A stretch of DNA of 64,000 nt, from the NCBI RefSeq assembly GCF_964340395.1, contig NC_135552.1, forward strand, positions 27,622,181 through 27,686,180. The letters run 5' to 3'. This stretch comes from Glandiceps talaboti (taxonomy: Eukaryota > Hemichordata > Enteropneusta > Spengelidae). Below the pieces are notes generated by a model. It searched no databases, was not told the origin of the DNA, and saw only the letters and a list, made by a program, of their open reading frames with translations. How positions within the stretch are numbered: position 1 is the stretch's first letter; each line of letters begins with the position of its first letter. This document shows, in pieces, positions 1-44,690 of this stretch. Both the position numbers and the translations under genes were made by a program.

Positions 1-2416
1 ATGATAAGTGGAGGTCTGGCTACTCAGTACTTGGAACATGTTTTGGTTACATTTGTTATAAATTTGTAAAAGGTATTCACCCTGATAAGATGAGAATAAT
101 GAAACTAATGTTCAGATTATGAAGTGACTGACGACACACAGTCACAGTTTTCAACATTTTGCTTTTGCCTCTAACTTTTAATTCACCTTAGGTTATACTC
201 CCTATTTGACATAATTTGGAGTCTTCAGTTTCATTCATCCTTTATATAAACTCCATGCTGTTGGAGAAAATTATAGATTTGAACTTCAGCCAATTGATTT
301 TGAAAAACTCAATTTTTGCATTTATTCTGGAAAGTTGTTTTTGACATTAACAATATGTAAACAAGATATTGTACACACTAGATGTCTGTGTATTGTAGTG
401 AAGTCTGGGAAAGTGTCTGCAAAGTTTAAGAAGGAAATCTCAAAAGCTTGTTCTAGAAAAATAGAAACATGCAAGTGAACATTATTGTTTGGGACTTAAT
501 ACCTCTCTGTATTAACCATGGATAAAGTTTGCAGACACCTATCAGTGTTAAAAGACAAACCCAATACTAATTTACTAATGGTTTGCAGACACCTATCAGT
601 GTTAAAAGACAAACCCAATACTAATTTACTAATGGTTTGCTTACCTCAATAAATGTATGCTAGATATACTATGTGTTGATATTATGCTTACTGTAAAATG
701 TAAAGACCAAGGTTTCAATCCTAGGTTCTCGTATTTGTGTTATCCTATCAGATGGAGCCATAATGCAGGATCATTCATTTATTCTCAACCAACTTTTTCT
801 ATATTTCTGCATGCCAGATAACTATTTTGCACACCAAAATTTCAATACCTCTATCTGAACTGAGCCGTTATTAGCATTACATATTGTGCACTGTATATTT
901 AGAAAGTTTAAAAAGCTAAACTGTGCAATGAACAAAGTGAAATGAGATTCCAAGTGATAGTCAGATAAAAACTCTTGAAATACTTCCTGTATAAGTAAGG
1001 ACCTATTATTGTATGTTATTTCAGACCTGTACAACCTTTAAATATCATAGTAACCCATTACATCTACATAGTACAGCAGAAGAAAGTACAGCTAAGCTGT
1101 AAGCAGTGCTGGAACAAACGTCAGAATGGATACAATTGCATGTGTGTGTCTCTTTCAGAGGATGATTTATATACATTGCAATACAATCGTGATTTACTAA
1201 TCAAAGACTACATGACAGACAATACATGTCCCTGTCATCATTTTGAGAGACAAAACAAAACCATTCATCATATTTTGATTGTACACTATATGTGGACTAT
1301 ACCATGCAGACTGTGTAACAATTGTATTACAATGTATATAAATCACCCTCTGCAAGAAACAGACACATGCAACATTTCCATCCATTCTGACTTTTTTTCC
1401 TGCCCAGTTTACTTTCTTCTGCTGTCTGTATATTCTCTTTCTCCCAGCTTGTACTTAGTTTTGTACAAACAAATACCCCCTAGGGTGAAAGAGATTTTGT
1501 AATAGATACATGAAATTCAATTTCATGCCAAAATTTTGACATGGAAATTGTAAAATAAGCTAAGATTTTCATCACTACACTAGGAAAACTCTTGTTTTAG
1601 TGTCGTGCAGCCACAGCTAACAAGAAGTAGACATTGACTAGGGAAAAAAAGACACAACAGAAAAGACAGACATGGCCACTTTCAACAATAAAGTAACTGA
1701 TACAATGGAAGCCAGTTAAGATGAAACAGATGGTCATCTGGCGAGACAAATATTTTACTAAATATTGTTATGTATCATTGTCTACATCAGCAAAACTCTA
1801 ATTACTGTAACAGTTCTATAAATCCTAACATCTTCCATCATACATACTTTGACATACAGTTGTTATATATTTTTGTTGAGCCTGACATTTTTGTTTCAAG
1901 TCGGCTGTCTTCCATTGTAATCCATACTTGTGTATTTTAGACCCTTTTACTGCATGTATGTAAACATTGATGTGTTATAAACTAGTCAAGGTGAGGGGTC
2001 ATAGGTTACAGGTCAAAAAGGGGTCAGGTGTAGTTTGCACTATAGATTTTTGTACTGATAATGTACTGTCCCATTGTAAAAGACAATAGGACTGCTCCAG
2101 TGAGAAACATAAATGGGGTAAAATATATTACTTCAGGAGTCAAGGGACACTATGTAAAGTATACAAGAGTTTCATCAATGCAGTATTTGTATGTATGATG
2201 TGTATAATATTGTATTTTAGGCATCAATTTTTTATTTAACATAGATAGTGTACATGTCTGCAGAAGCAGATTCAATTCATTTATTTGGTCTGAAAGTAAA
2301 AACCTGGGCAAGTGCATAACAAATGTATAATGTGTGATTTGTATATTCTGTAAATAAGGTCTTACAAGATGTAAAGGAGTGGCTTTATGTGTCTGTATGG
2401 AAAGTGCTATGAGCTG
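1..2416 (+). other. Non-coding flank, possible 3' UTR of a plus-strand neighbour
   Basis: No conserved coding sequence is visible. A 22-codon open stretch starts at base 1 (ATG to TAA at 67-69), but it is too short to identify. The region is AT-rich and unique-looking apart from a 54 nt duplication (527-634) and a palindromic hairpin (1432-1496). Because a good plus-strand polyadenylation signal follows at 2417, part of this stretch may be the 3' UTR of a gene entering from the left. That is inference only. Confidence 0.35.
527..640. repeat. 54 nt tandem duplication
   Basis: Two essentially identical 54 nt units (527-580 and 581-634) beginning GTTTGCAGACACC, followed by six bases of a third. 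Their near identity implies a recent duplication. No coding role is apparent. Confidence 0.95.
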
Positions 2417-2475
2417 AATAAAATTGTGATTGCAAAGTCAGAAGGTGTGTTGTGTTGTGTTGTTGTTGTTGTTAT
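2417..2475 (+). other. Candidate polyadenylation site, plus strand
   Basis: AATAAA lies at 2417-2422. About 20 nt later comes a GT-rich tract of TGTGTTGTGT type (about 2444-2475), the usual downstream element of animal poly(A) sites. The order and spacing fit cleavage near 2435-2442. No upstream coding exon could be assigned, so this is a site prediction rather than a proven gene end. Confidence 0.5.
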
Positions 2476-2990
2476 TGTTAGCCCCCAAACGGGCAACTTC
2501 TGAAGGGGGGGGGGGGGGGGCTATAGGAATGACCCATGTCCGTCTGTCTGTCCCTCTGTCCATAGAGAGCCGTATATCTCAGATATCATTCTCGCAATCT
2601 CCAAAGTTATTACTCCTTCCACGACACTGCAAAATGCAGTGCGTCTTGGTCGACAGTGCCATAAAAGAGGCTGTGGTTTAAGCACAATGAGACACCCATG
2701 ACTCAATTTCAACCATACAGATAGATTGTCCCATCCAAGCTGTATGTTTCAACCAAACTTGGTACACATGTGAAACCTTATATGATACATACCCAGGGAT
2801 ACGTATGCCACTATAATAAACAATTATACTATACTATGTGTTTTTAAACTTGGTGACCTGACCTTTATGGCAAAATGGTGGCCATATTTGTGGCAAAACT
2901 ACACATTTTGCTGTATACCTAACAATGTTTAGTTCATAGAGATGCCAGGTGTCTACCCTCACATCAATTGTGAACTTTCTAATGAGACCT
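2476..2990. mobile_element. Possible dispersed non-autonomous repeat with poly-G tract
   Basis: The segment starts with a run of about 16 G at 2505-2520. It continues with a CCGTCTGTCTGTCC block, an ATCTCAGATATCA block, and then TTTCAACCAAACTTGGTACACA and ACCTTTATGGCAAAATGG blocks. This block order resembles short dispersed repeats I know from marine invertebrate introns. No terminal repeats, tRNA-like boxes or reading frame can be assigned. The call rests on general resemblance and needs copy-number evidence. Confidence 0.3.
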
Positions 2991-3252
2991 TGACCTCAAC
3001 CTTCAAGGTCGAATAGCTGAAATTTGTCCTTCACCCATAAATCCACACAATACACAACATAGCGCCCTCCACCAACTATGTACACAGAGACTCTATTTAA
3101 TGTGAATAGATCTGTTTCAACGGATCTCATGTCTATGACGAGAACTATTGCATAGCCATAGATCAGCCATGTAGACAGTCTGAGAGAGACATTGTACAAG
3201 ACTATATAATTATGATCATGGGCCTCACACTTCTGGTTCAAAAGCTGCTCCT

Positions 3253-3371
3253 GAACAGCACTCCTAGTGGCTAAACTGTACAATCTTTTGTCTTTTTGAT
3301 AACTGGAATATGAACAGCACTCCTAGTGGCCATCTTATACAATCTTTTGTCTTTTTGATAACTGGAATATG
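3253..3371. repeat. 59-60 nt tandem duplication
   Basis: Two units starting GAACAGCACTCCTAGTGG at 3253 and 3312, diverged only in a short central stretch. It lies just left of the 40 nt minisatellite. Confidence 0.9.
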
Positions 3372-3489
3372 CCTCAGTCAGTGGAGTGTCCTTCCAGTGT
3401 TCCTAACTTCCATAGGTCTAACTTGTGTATTCATTTACACATATTACAAAAATCAAATATCACCATACTTTTAGCACTACTGAACCACA

Positions 3490-3895
3490 CTATACATGTG
3501 ACACACAGACAGACAAACATTACACCAGGCTATAGCACTGGTATTCTACACGTGCACACACAATTTAGGCTATAGCACTGGTATTCTACATGTGCACACA
3601 CAATTTAGGCTATAGCACTGGTATTCTACATGTGACACACAGACAGACAAACATTACACCAGGCTATAGCACTGGTATTCTACATGTGCACACACAATTT
3701 AGGCTATAGCACTGGTATTCTACATGTGCACACACAATTTAGGCTATAGCACTGGTATTCTACACATGCACACACAATTTAGGCTATAGCACTGGTATTC
3801 TACACGTGCACACACAATTTAGGCTATAGCACTGGTATTCTACACGTGCACACACAATTTAGGCTATAGCACTGGTATTCTACATGTTCTACACA
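3490..3895. repeat. 40 nt minisatellite, about nine units
   Basis: Units start AGGCTATAGCACTGGTATTC at 3527, 3567, 3607 and onward with period 40. They contain a variable CACGTG/CATGTG core followed by CACACACAATTT. A longer variant unit carrying ACACACAGACAGACAAACAT occurs twice (about 3496 and 3633), so two unit classes are interspersed. Confidence 0.95.
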
Positions 3896-5797
3896 TAATT
3901 CATACATGACAACAAAATACACTCACATAAATGAAGAGTACTCCAAAGTTATCAAATGTTTGTTAGTTTTATTTCATATACACAATTCTTCTGTTCCATT
4001 ATTAAAGGTCATAACCTTTGACCTATATGGGGCTTTCCAAATAAGGAAAATAAAATCCAACTATCTCTAAAGCAAGTCTTCATTGATCTATCCTAGTATA
4101 TTTTCACTCTAAATTGAACATTCAAAAGTTTAAACTATTATCAGCTCATGGCAAGGTATATCAACAAAGATGAGTTGATAAAAGTATTGAACAAAAATTT
4201 AAATTTGTAATACATTATCTATCAGTCTGTAAATGGTAAACTCACTGGGAAAAAATCTACAAAAAAATTGACTAAATTATTTCCTATTAAAATGAGATAA
4301 AACTTTTCAAAGTATACAAAATGGTTTCACTTTACAAAATATTCCTAAAAAATAATTTGTTCTAGAAAGCTTACAGTAAGTGAGCAAAAATTGACCCCTG
4401 AACTTTGACACAAACTGACCTCAATTTTTCAACAGCAAAATAAATACATTCAAAATAAGGGTGCATATTCTCTTTTGATGTGACATTTTTTTTTTAATTT
4501 TGTGTTCGTTTCCGGTCCCAGTCCCTTCTGACATAATTACAATGTGACATGAAGGTGTATTACAGAAAACTTTCTACAATAGTAACTCGTTATCATCAAA
4601 GGCACAAATATACTCAATAGACACCCATGCATTCCTGGGAACAAACCCAGTATAAATATTTTCGGGTTTTTCAGACATTCCATTCATTACCAAAGAGACA
4701 AATACAACAGCTCTCTTGCCGTTTATGTTACATATCTATAAAATTGTACACCACAGGTTTACAGGTTTCTCTTCACTTTATCATGCAATTATCATAATTT
4801 TTGGAGATGTTCACAGAAAATTATGCAATAGAAGGTGTGCTTGGACATTATCATGCAAAGATAAATTGCATATTCTTAAAGGATTTTAGACTTCATTCTG
4901 TGAAGATACTGTCCACACACAAAAATTCATATAACTGAGTACTGGAGTAATCATAGCGAGAGTTGGTGATTTAGTCACAGTGCCCTCTATCACATAATAA
5001 AGGCTATCTTTCTTGACCTGGCAAGCATGCAGATTACAAAGTTCATAAGGTTAGACAGTGGAGGTGGTATTAATATTGACAATGGATAAAAAAACACTTA
5101 AATATCAAGTGTGTTCATCAGAAAAGTCATGCAAATAATTTTTTTGGTTTTCAAGCCAACAGCCCATGCCATGGTATGGTAGTTTAAATGGTGTATGTGA
5201 ATAGCTTACATGTAGCAACAAGTTAGTCTGTACTCTAACCCTTCACTTTGTTTGGGTTACAAAACATACCACAGGACACAACATACAGCTGGGTAATCAT
5301 CAGTCAGGCCATGCAGATTAAAAACATGGCAAACCATGTACCAGCATACACTGCTAATATCTCATGATTCACACAGATACCAATGGAAATAGTCAAGTAC
5401 TGTACTGTACAACAACACATAATTTACTGGGTTTTTTTCTTCAGTTCCAATTCAAACTTCAAGCAAGACATACAAGCCTAATTATCAATCAAAATGGCTG
5501 GGCTGAGATTTGCATTATAGTTCCCCCCCCCCCCCCCCACCCCCTCCACCACCCATTCATTCAATAATTACTGACCATTCTAATATTTGCCTTCATAACA
5601 ATTCTAAGTAAAGATATCTCATCTAGAAGTGGTCTTGCATATTTCAACTGCAATAATTATGCATTAAGGCTGGTACTACTTCCTTGACAAGATTTTTAGT
5701 TTGTTCATTCTTACTGAGATGTACTTTTTTGAAAAGTTTTCTTGTTATTGGTCAAATTTCTGACCGAGAGTTTGTATGTCAAAGTTCTGCAAGTTAA

Positions 5798-5830
<33 letters not shown>

Positions 5831-7678
5831 ATGTATGTGTATGTATGTTTGTGTGTATGTATGTGTGTATGTATGTATGTGTTTGTGTGTGTATGTATGT
5901 ATGTATGTATGTATGTACGTACGTACATACGTACGTACGTACGTACATACGTGTGTGTGTGTGTGTGTGTGTGTGAAATTGTAAAACATGATTTTGTAGC
6001 TAATGATACCATAGTAAAAGTGACTGTGCATGATAATGATAAAATACATGACTGACCACAGTATACAATGGACAAGCTGATAACAAATCAAAGTGCTATC
6101 ACACTTAAGAAGCACAAAATGTTGTAAATACAAAGATTTTGTAAAAGGTTATTGATTAATTTACATTTGATTGTAAAATTCATGCTTTTAAATTAAAGCT
6201 TTCAAATTTTCTTTAAACTTACCTTGTAAAATCAAAACTTTTAAAATCTATATTCCTGTCTTGTTGGTGAATGGAATACAATTAATTGAATTAACTTAAC
6301 TGAAACACAAACTTACTGTTCAAAATGCCCAGATATGGCAACATGTCTAAAAACAACAGACCATGTCACTGACAATATCTACACAGATTTCAACCAAAAC
6401 AGATGTCGATGTCAAATAACCTTCAAAGGAAATACATGGAGGAATTTCTAACAAAGAAGAATCTAATGTTAATTAAACATTCCATTGGAATAATAGAAAT
6501 TGTCAGTTTATGACCTAGATGTTCAAAATATTCTATATTGAATCACTTCATGAATCAAAATGGCTGCAAAATTGAAAAAAGAAAATGAAGAAAACAAATT
6601 TTGGGAATTGTACAGATTGATTTTAAATTTCTCAAAAACATCAGCCTATGTAAGTAAATCATTTTCTGCAAACCACATTCATCTTGAATTATCACGGTTT
6701 TATTACTACAATGTCTTTTGGAATCATCTCTTGAACTCTTTGCTTTCAGGGTTGTAGGTTAGTGCGCCCTCAAACAGTCTACCTGATTGGCTGCTATCAA
6801 TGACTCAATGCCCAATCATGTGCCTCGTTGTGTTTACTAGTTTTAAAGTGGACAAGGTCAATAACTTGTTAATTCTGTGACACGTACTCCTACATCGCCA
6901 AAATCCTTTTGGTTCAATTTTTCACCAAAAGCTGTGTCAATTTCTTAATGTTAATGTCATTGTTGAAGGCAGCCATGTTGGAAGAACAATCGACATGAAT
7001 AATATAAAAGGAACTCTATGATTGGTCAGTTTTTTTGCTGGATAACGACAGTTTGTATTGCAAACATATACAACCCTGAAACAAAGAGTTCAAGGTTTGC
7101 TGACAAAATATATTGTAGTAGGAATCCCTTGATCACTCTAGGTGAGTGGATGAAAGTGTTGCTAAAAATGCAGACACACTAAATACCATGGAATAATTCA
7201 CATTCTCTTAAAATCATTCATGATTTCCAGCATGAATTTCTTTCACATGTAAAAATAATTCTTTACCTAAACTGTACGGTTATGTTTTCTTTAAAAAAAA
7301 TAGTGAAATGAAAAGTATGATCAAAACAGCTGTTTTGATTTTCAGTGAAATTAAAATCTGATCCAAATGAAATATTCCATAGTAAAGTTAAAATAGAAAG
7401 ACTAAAATATTGTATAGTTACACTTTATATTATTGTAAAATGATGTTTAGTTTACTTGTTTGATGTTACACTGTGATATTTACATAGAAATGGAAAGTGT
7501 AATAAACAGAGAACCTAGAAACCATAGATTTCACTTTCTCATATGCAACTAAAGCTTACTATAAAAATAGATAATTAATATATAAATATCTCTTCTTCTT
7601 TTTTTAAGTCTAGCGATTCATTGTAATTGTAATTCTGACAGTTCTTTTGTAATTTTTTGTCATATTTTTAAAAAGGAT
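3896..7678 (-). other. Probable 3' UTR and downstream flank of the MRL gene
   Basis: No coding exon is seen. On the minus strand, AATAAA occurs at 6699-6704 (about 980 nt past the stop codon) and at 3968-3973 (about 3.7 kb past it). Either could end the transcript. The first is the more economical choice, but neither has a clearly better downstream element. The stretch also holds a C-run (5522-5538) and a GT/ATGT/ACGT microsatellite (5798-5975). The rest is AT-rich unique sequence. Confidence 0.4.
5798..5975. repeat. Compound GT / TATG / ACGT microsatellite
   Basis: Alternating GTGT, GTAT and ACGTACGT blocks. Long open frames on both strands here (Tyr/Val/Cys or Thr/His repeats) are products of the repeat and not genes. 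Confidence 0.97.
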
Positions 7679-37556
<29,878 letters not shown>

Positions 37557-37617
37557 CTCGGCGTCGAGATCGTCTGACGGTTCGTCACTTAAATTCTCAA
37601 ATGATGCAGCATTTGCC

Positions 37618-39437
<1,820 letters not shown>

Positions 39438-39443
39438 TTTATT
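39438..39443 (-). other. Polyadenylation signal of the small unknown gene
   Basis: AATAAA on the minus strand, 93 nt beyond the stop codon of the exon at 39536-39842. This spacing is typical of a short 3' UTR. Confidence 0.5.
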
Positions 39444-39535
39444 TGCTTCTAATACTGTACACACACAGCAGTAGGAATCCAAACTGTTGGTAAAATAAAC
39501 TTGTATCCCAGCTGTAACAGCCTAAAGCTGATATG

Positions 39536-41324
39536 CTAGTGCACTTCTTTCAATGGTGGGAACTTGAGCCGTCGACAGACTCTTATAAAACTTAGGGCCT
39601 CTTTGTTCATTCTTAAAACATGACACTGGAAGTAAATCAAAGAGATGTTTTCTCCCTTTTCTTTACTCAGTTCTGACCCTTCGTAGTTCTTCAGCTGGAA
39701 GTCATCACAATCATTGGCCATTACAGGATAAATTGAATTCACATTTTGATGTTTATCGGTGCTATATGCCAAGGCCATGGCTAATTTCTGATAGGGCTTG
39801 TACCAACAATGGTAAAACCTGGCAAGTTCATATTTTATGACTCTATGCACGGTCAATATAGAAATGATGGTGGTTCAATATGTGTTTCACATCAAAGGGT
39901 GTGTATGTCACCCAAGTGAACACACAGAAATACCACAGTGACTCAATTCAGCTAATGTCTAAATGGTACTAGGTAGGTATATCAATACATCACTGAACAG
40001 TAGCCATTGTAAATAAACTTTCTCCGCCCTGTTTTTCCACAAAAATATACCAACAAGCCTCATTTTCTTTTCACAATAAAAAAAACTTGATATCAGAATT
40101 CTAAAAAGCCATGATACAAATTCTACTGACCTTGGGATACCTATCTGTTGGGCACAGACTTCTGGCAATTTACTGGTCTCAGTTTCGGGTGATCAGACCC
40201 CTCAGAACACTAATTAATTGCAATTAATATGACCCCTTAGGCTCAACATGATTATGATACAAAATTTCAGTAAACCGGATATGCAGCTCATTTCATATCA
40301 TTAAACACCAAAATAATGGACAAACAATTGATTATTCAACTGTATAAATATATCAAAGTGTAGACAGTTTTACTCTGGAGATCAAATATCTATTTTGATA
40401 GTGACTTTTCTATCCACCATTTTCCGTTTTCGTTCATGCAGTACATACTAAAAACAGTTGAATAGTTTTGGATGTCTGTAGGATTCAGATTACTGAATCA
40501 ACATTGGCTGACATTTTAGGTCAGTACATACACTGACCATATCACACAACTTATATATCTAAATCATACCAGATTTCATTACAATCACCATGGTAACGTA
40601 GACAGTCTAGATTAATCTCTACAAATTACAGCCACATGACGCCATTACAAAATATAACCAAACTGAACACAAACAAAACAACACAAATTAGACAGTAAGT
40701 CAACGGAAATTTTTTAGTTATTTTCAATCCATATGCTAATATTGCATATGTAGTAATATTCAAAATTAGAAATTCTATTTTTATGGTCAGAATGATATTT
40801 GTATGATTTGAGTCATACCTCATCAAATGATTGGATCTGGTAGTCTACACGTCAATGCAGACTGATGAAATTTAATTTCTCTTTTAATGCATTAAGCTTA
40901 CAAGACGTTTGAATGAACTACTTGAAGTACATACACCCTAAAATACATTCTTTCCTGTAACTATGAATTTAGTGAGGTCAAAAATCGCAACCTCTAACCT
41001 CCATAGTACATTTAATGGACACTGCGCACTTTTTCAACTTCTAAACACGTATTGTCTTCTCTATTTCATTTTATATTTCAATTATTTCAACATTATACAA
41101 GCAGATGACTTTTCTATAAACATTTCTCGTTCCCTCCAACACTTTCACAAATTGCGGACTTCGAAAAGTTGTGCAGTATTTAGTCGTCATTTGTTATAGA
41201 CATACCAGTACCTTCTGTTCACCATTAAGCAGATAACAACACTTTTATGTTTCAGGTACTTTTTAAACAATTTCCTGTCCCCAGCAAAGAATTCCTTGTC
41301 TGTTTCGTGTTTGAAATTCTCCAT
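39536..41324 (-). CDS. Small unrecognised three-exon gene (about 155 residues)
   Basis: Proposed exons are 41206-41324 (ATG; MENFKHETDKEFFAGDRKLF then KKYLKHKSVVICLMVNRRY; donor GTATGT, phase 2), 40131-40172 (CKLPEVCAQQIGIP; donor GTCAGT, phase 2) and 39536-39842 (RVIKYELARFYHCWYKPYQK and so on, ending LKFPPLKEVH and TAG). Phases agree at both joins. The last exon is open for 102 codons with mixed, non-repetitive composition rich in Trp, Tyr, Cys and Lys, and AATAAA follows at 39438. No signal peptide or membrane segment is evident. A GGCGGAAATC-containing GC-rich patch at about 41390-41425 could be its promoter. I do not recognise the product. The exon 2 acceptor is weak, so exons may be missing or the model partly wrong. 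Confidence 0.45.
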
Positions 41325-41849
41325 GAAGACCCATAGTATAAATATTGTTCAGAGTTATTTAAGCATAGCAAATTAAGTGTAATAAGCCCACCACGCTTTC
41401 TGATTTCCGCCTTTCCTTCAAATGCAACATTGTAAAGCTAACCAATCTTGTACAATTTCTTCTCTCTTTTTTGCAATAACGGATTTAAGTAAAGGTTGCT
41501 TCAAATTTGTACAAGAATAATCAGAAAACATTTTTGTTTGTTGTGTACCAAACTTGCTGATGATTGACCTATTACATTCAGTAAATACTTGTTATAGTAT
41601 AATTACTAGTATGATATATACATGGGTAATTATTGATACTGAATTCAATATTTCCATAGGACATGAATTTCTGTATACTTGTAAAAGAACAGAATAAGGC
41701 TAACTCTAACTTTTGACAATATTGTAGTCACTATAGTGTATGTGATATAATGACTTACTTGAAGTTATATTGTGTATACATGTATGTTTAAATAAGCACC
41801 TCCACAGCAATTCCACATTCTGTTCCACTTTCCTCTCCCCTCTTTCTCC

Positions 41850-41850
<1 letters not shown>

Positions 41851-41908
<58 letters not shown>
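41851..41908. repeat. (CTGT)n microsatellite
   Basis: About 14 near-perfect CTGT units between pyrimidine-rich flanks. Confidence 0.98.
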
Positions 41909-41912
<4 letters not shown>

Positions 41913-44482
41913 GTATTTCTGTCTATATACTCTTCCCCACCCCTCATATACTTTCTCCCCTCTCTTTGACTGCTGATTTGTTTCTCCCTACATGTCAATC
42001 ACAATCTTCAATTTTTGTAGTGAAATTTATAGGTCTATCCCTAAAATTTATTACTGTAAACAATTAGCAAACAGGAAATCTGGATACTATACTAAGTTTG
42101 GTTAATATTGTTACCATGGTTACCATGTACCTGACTTGTAAACTAGTCTATAACTTCATAGGGCGTTAGTTAATTTTCCCTTGATAACAATCTTTGCAAC
42201 TACATTTTTCACGCCTTCGTCTCACGCCTTGTCTGTCTGTTAGCATCTTTGTATTATCGATATACATGTACAAGGTCATACGTGACTCATTCTCCTCATT
42301 TCAAATTCACACTTTACTTCAGATTTACACCCAATTTCAATTTCACTCACGGAATAACGCAGTTTTATAGTTGTCATGGCAACATAATTTACAATGACTC
42401 ATCCTTGTACCTCAAGTCCCTGGTTTTGTAGCAGACACCACTTTGTAGATCTCACTGATTACAAGTTCACAGCTCTGTAATTGTATTCTCTACACAATAT
42501 ATTTTCTGCGATCAATAAAATCTTCATTTACAGAAATAGGAGAGAATTTTTTTTAGTTTGAAAAGATTTTTAATGGCAACATTTTGTGAAGAGAAAACCA
42601 ACTACAGATCCTTTACAAAGTTGGACCAAGCTTTGAAGTAGATTAATTCAAGCTTAGGATTAGAATTAACATGTTATTCAGAACTATTACTTCCTTCCAT
42701 GCTCAACTTTTAAGCCTTGAATTCAAACCTATTTACAAGGAATCTTATTTCTGTAGACAACAGGAAATTATGGATATCACACTTCTGAACTTTCAGCACT
42801 AAAAGAGCACAAAATTTGGCTGAGTCTAGTTTTGCAACTCAGTGGGCTTTTTCACAAAGTTAGCCTCGAATTACTTCTGAACTTTGAACTTTGACACAGA
42901 TTACAATTATATCTCCATTCTGACCTTTATTCATTCATTCGGATTATAAATTTATGACATCTCCGATGGAAATCAACAAAACAAGGGTCAAGTCAGGGTT
43001 GTCTGCCTTAGACATACATGTGTGTTTTGATGAGTTAGAACTTTGATGAATGTGCTGCCACCAGATATAATATGATGTAAGTTTAGTATGGCATGATGGC
43101 AGTGATTTCTTGGGTGGTGACATCAATCCATCAACTGACCCTGCATTGAAGCTTTCACTCAGCCACCTGTTTGTATGATATTGGGAAAGCTAAAATGATT
43201 AATCTGTTCAAATTTTTGGCCACATTTACTGAATTCATTGTGTACTGATTATTTATCTCAGAAGTGCTATTGACAGACTTTGGGGTTTTTTTTTACACAG
43301 ACACAGATACTGTATAATTTACAAAGAACAACAATATCTTTTAATTCTATCTACCTTATTTAGTAATTTTATAGTTTGTCCATTGAAAACTAGGACCTGG
43401 CAAAAGATAACATATACAGAATGCCATTTATAACTTTGTAATTGTACATTATGGTATAACAAGGAACATATTTGACAGCTTTTAGAGTTACGATTAAAAT
43501 AGATGTTAAACAAGAAATTACATTAGTGTGGCCAACACAGCTATCCATCTCTGTGAAAAATATGTACTTAAGATTACAATTTCTAAATGGAAATCTTTTT
43601 TTTTTGTCTAGACTCTGTTTATCGGACTCACATTCCACATTATTTTAGGAAAGTATACAAAGTTCACAAAGCAAAATAAATTTTCAGTTTCTCACTTTTT
43701 TTCTTTGCCTTTTGATGGTTTTACTGCGATGGCCTAGATTAGACTGAAAAACAACTTCATTGGGAAAAAAATTCCTTTGAATAAAATGTATTTATATTAC
43801 CTATTATTTTATTATTATCTATAAACATTCTTTTGTTTTATCTGCATTACAACATATTTTTAATGTTTAGCATTTTGTTAATTTTTTTAGTAAATATTTG
43901 GTGTGTATGTTGTACTCATAGATAACCTAAAGGGGTATGTATTCATCCTGTGCTGAAAAATATTTCATTGGTACCTGCACTTTCCCGCTATATTTTACTG
44001 CAACAAAATCATTGTTGGTCTGAAATTTTAATCACATTTCACCTTTATTTTAGACCAACATCATAGAAATAACATCTATTTATGGAATGGAACCAATATT
44101 TTGGCTTAGGAATGATCTTAATTTTAGAAACCTTCATGAAAATACTGTACAACGACAGTGCATGACAAATGGTATCATTATCAGAACATGTCAGCCATGT
44201 AGTTGTGTTACAACAGTAGTGCCACTATTATGAAACACTATCCCCCAGGGACAAAGTAATCACCTTCAATAAATCATCTACAATGCACACATTCATAACT
44301 GGTTAAAATTGCATGATTTTCATGCCTTTTCTTTTGAACTTGCTTATTTTATTATGCCAAAATGAGCAGTCTTACTCATTGCAAATTATGCAAATTTCAG
44401 AATGAACACCTGAGATCCTCATAAATTTTAGTCAAAATTAATGAAATTTTATGTTATCTAAAAAATGGTTGTTTCATTAGGT

Positions 44483-44690
44483 ATAACTATTAGAACCAAT
44501 GTATCTAAACCAATCACTATCAACATATTCATTTTATCAAATTAATCATAACTATTAGAACCAATGTATCTAAACCAATCACTATCAACATATTCATATT
44601 ATCAAATTAATCATAACTATTAGAACCAATGTATCTAAACCAATTACTATCAACATATTCATATTAATTTTATTATCAAATTAATCATAA
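44483..44690. repeat. 65 nt tandem repeat, about 3 units
   Basis: Units start ATAACTATTAGAACCAATGT at 44483, 44548 and 44613. The last has a small internal duplication of TATTAATTT. Confidence 0.95.

Noticed and set aside
5711-6133. 140-codon His/Thr-rich frame and several overlapping frames
   Set aside because: They arise from the TG/TATG/ACGT microsatellite. Flanks show no splice sites or family similarity.
43390-43638. 82-codon minus frame with a GTGAGT donor-like site at its beginning
   Set aside because: The ATG TGG AAT donor is phase 0 and cannot join exon 2 of the MRL gene. The rest is AT-rich without homology.
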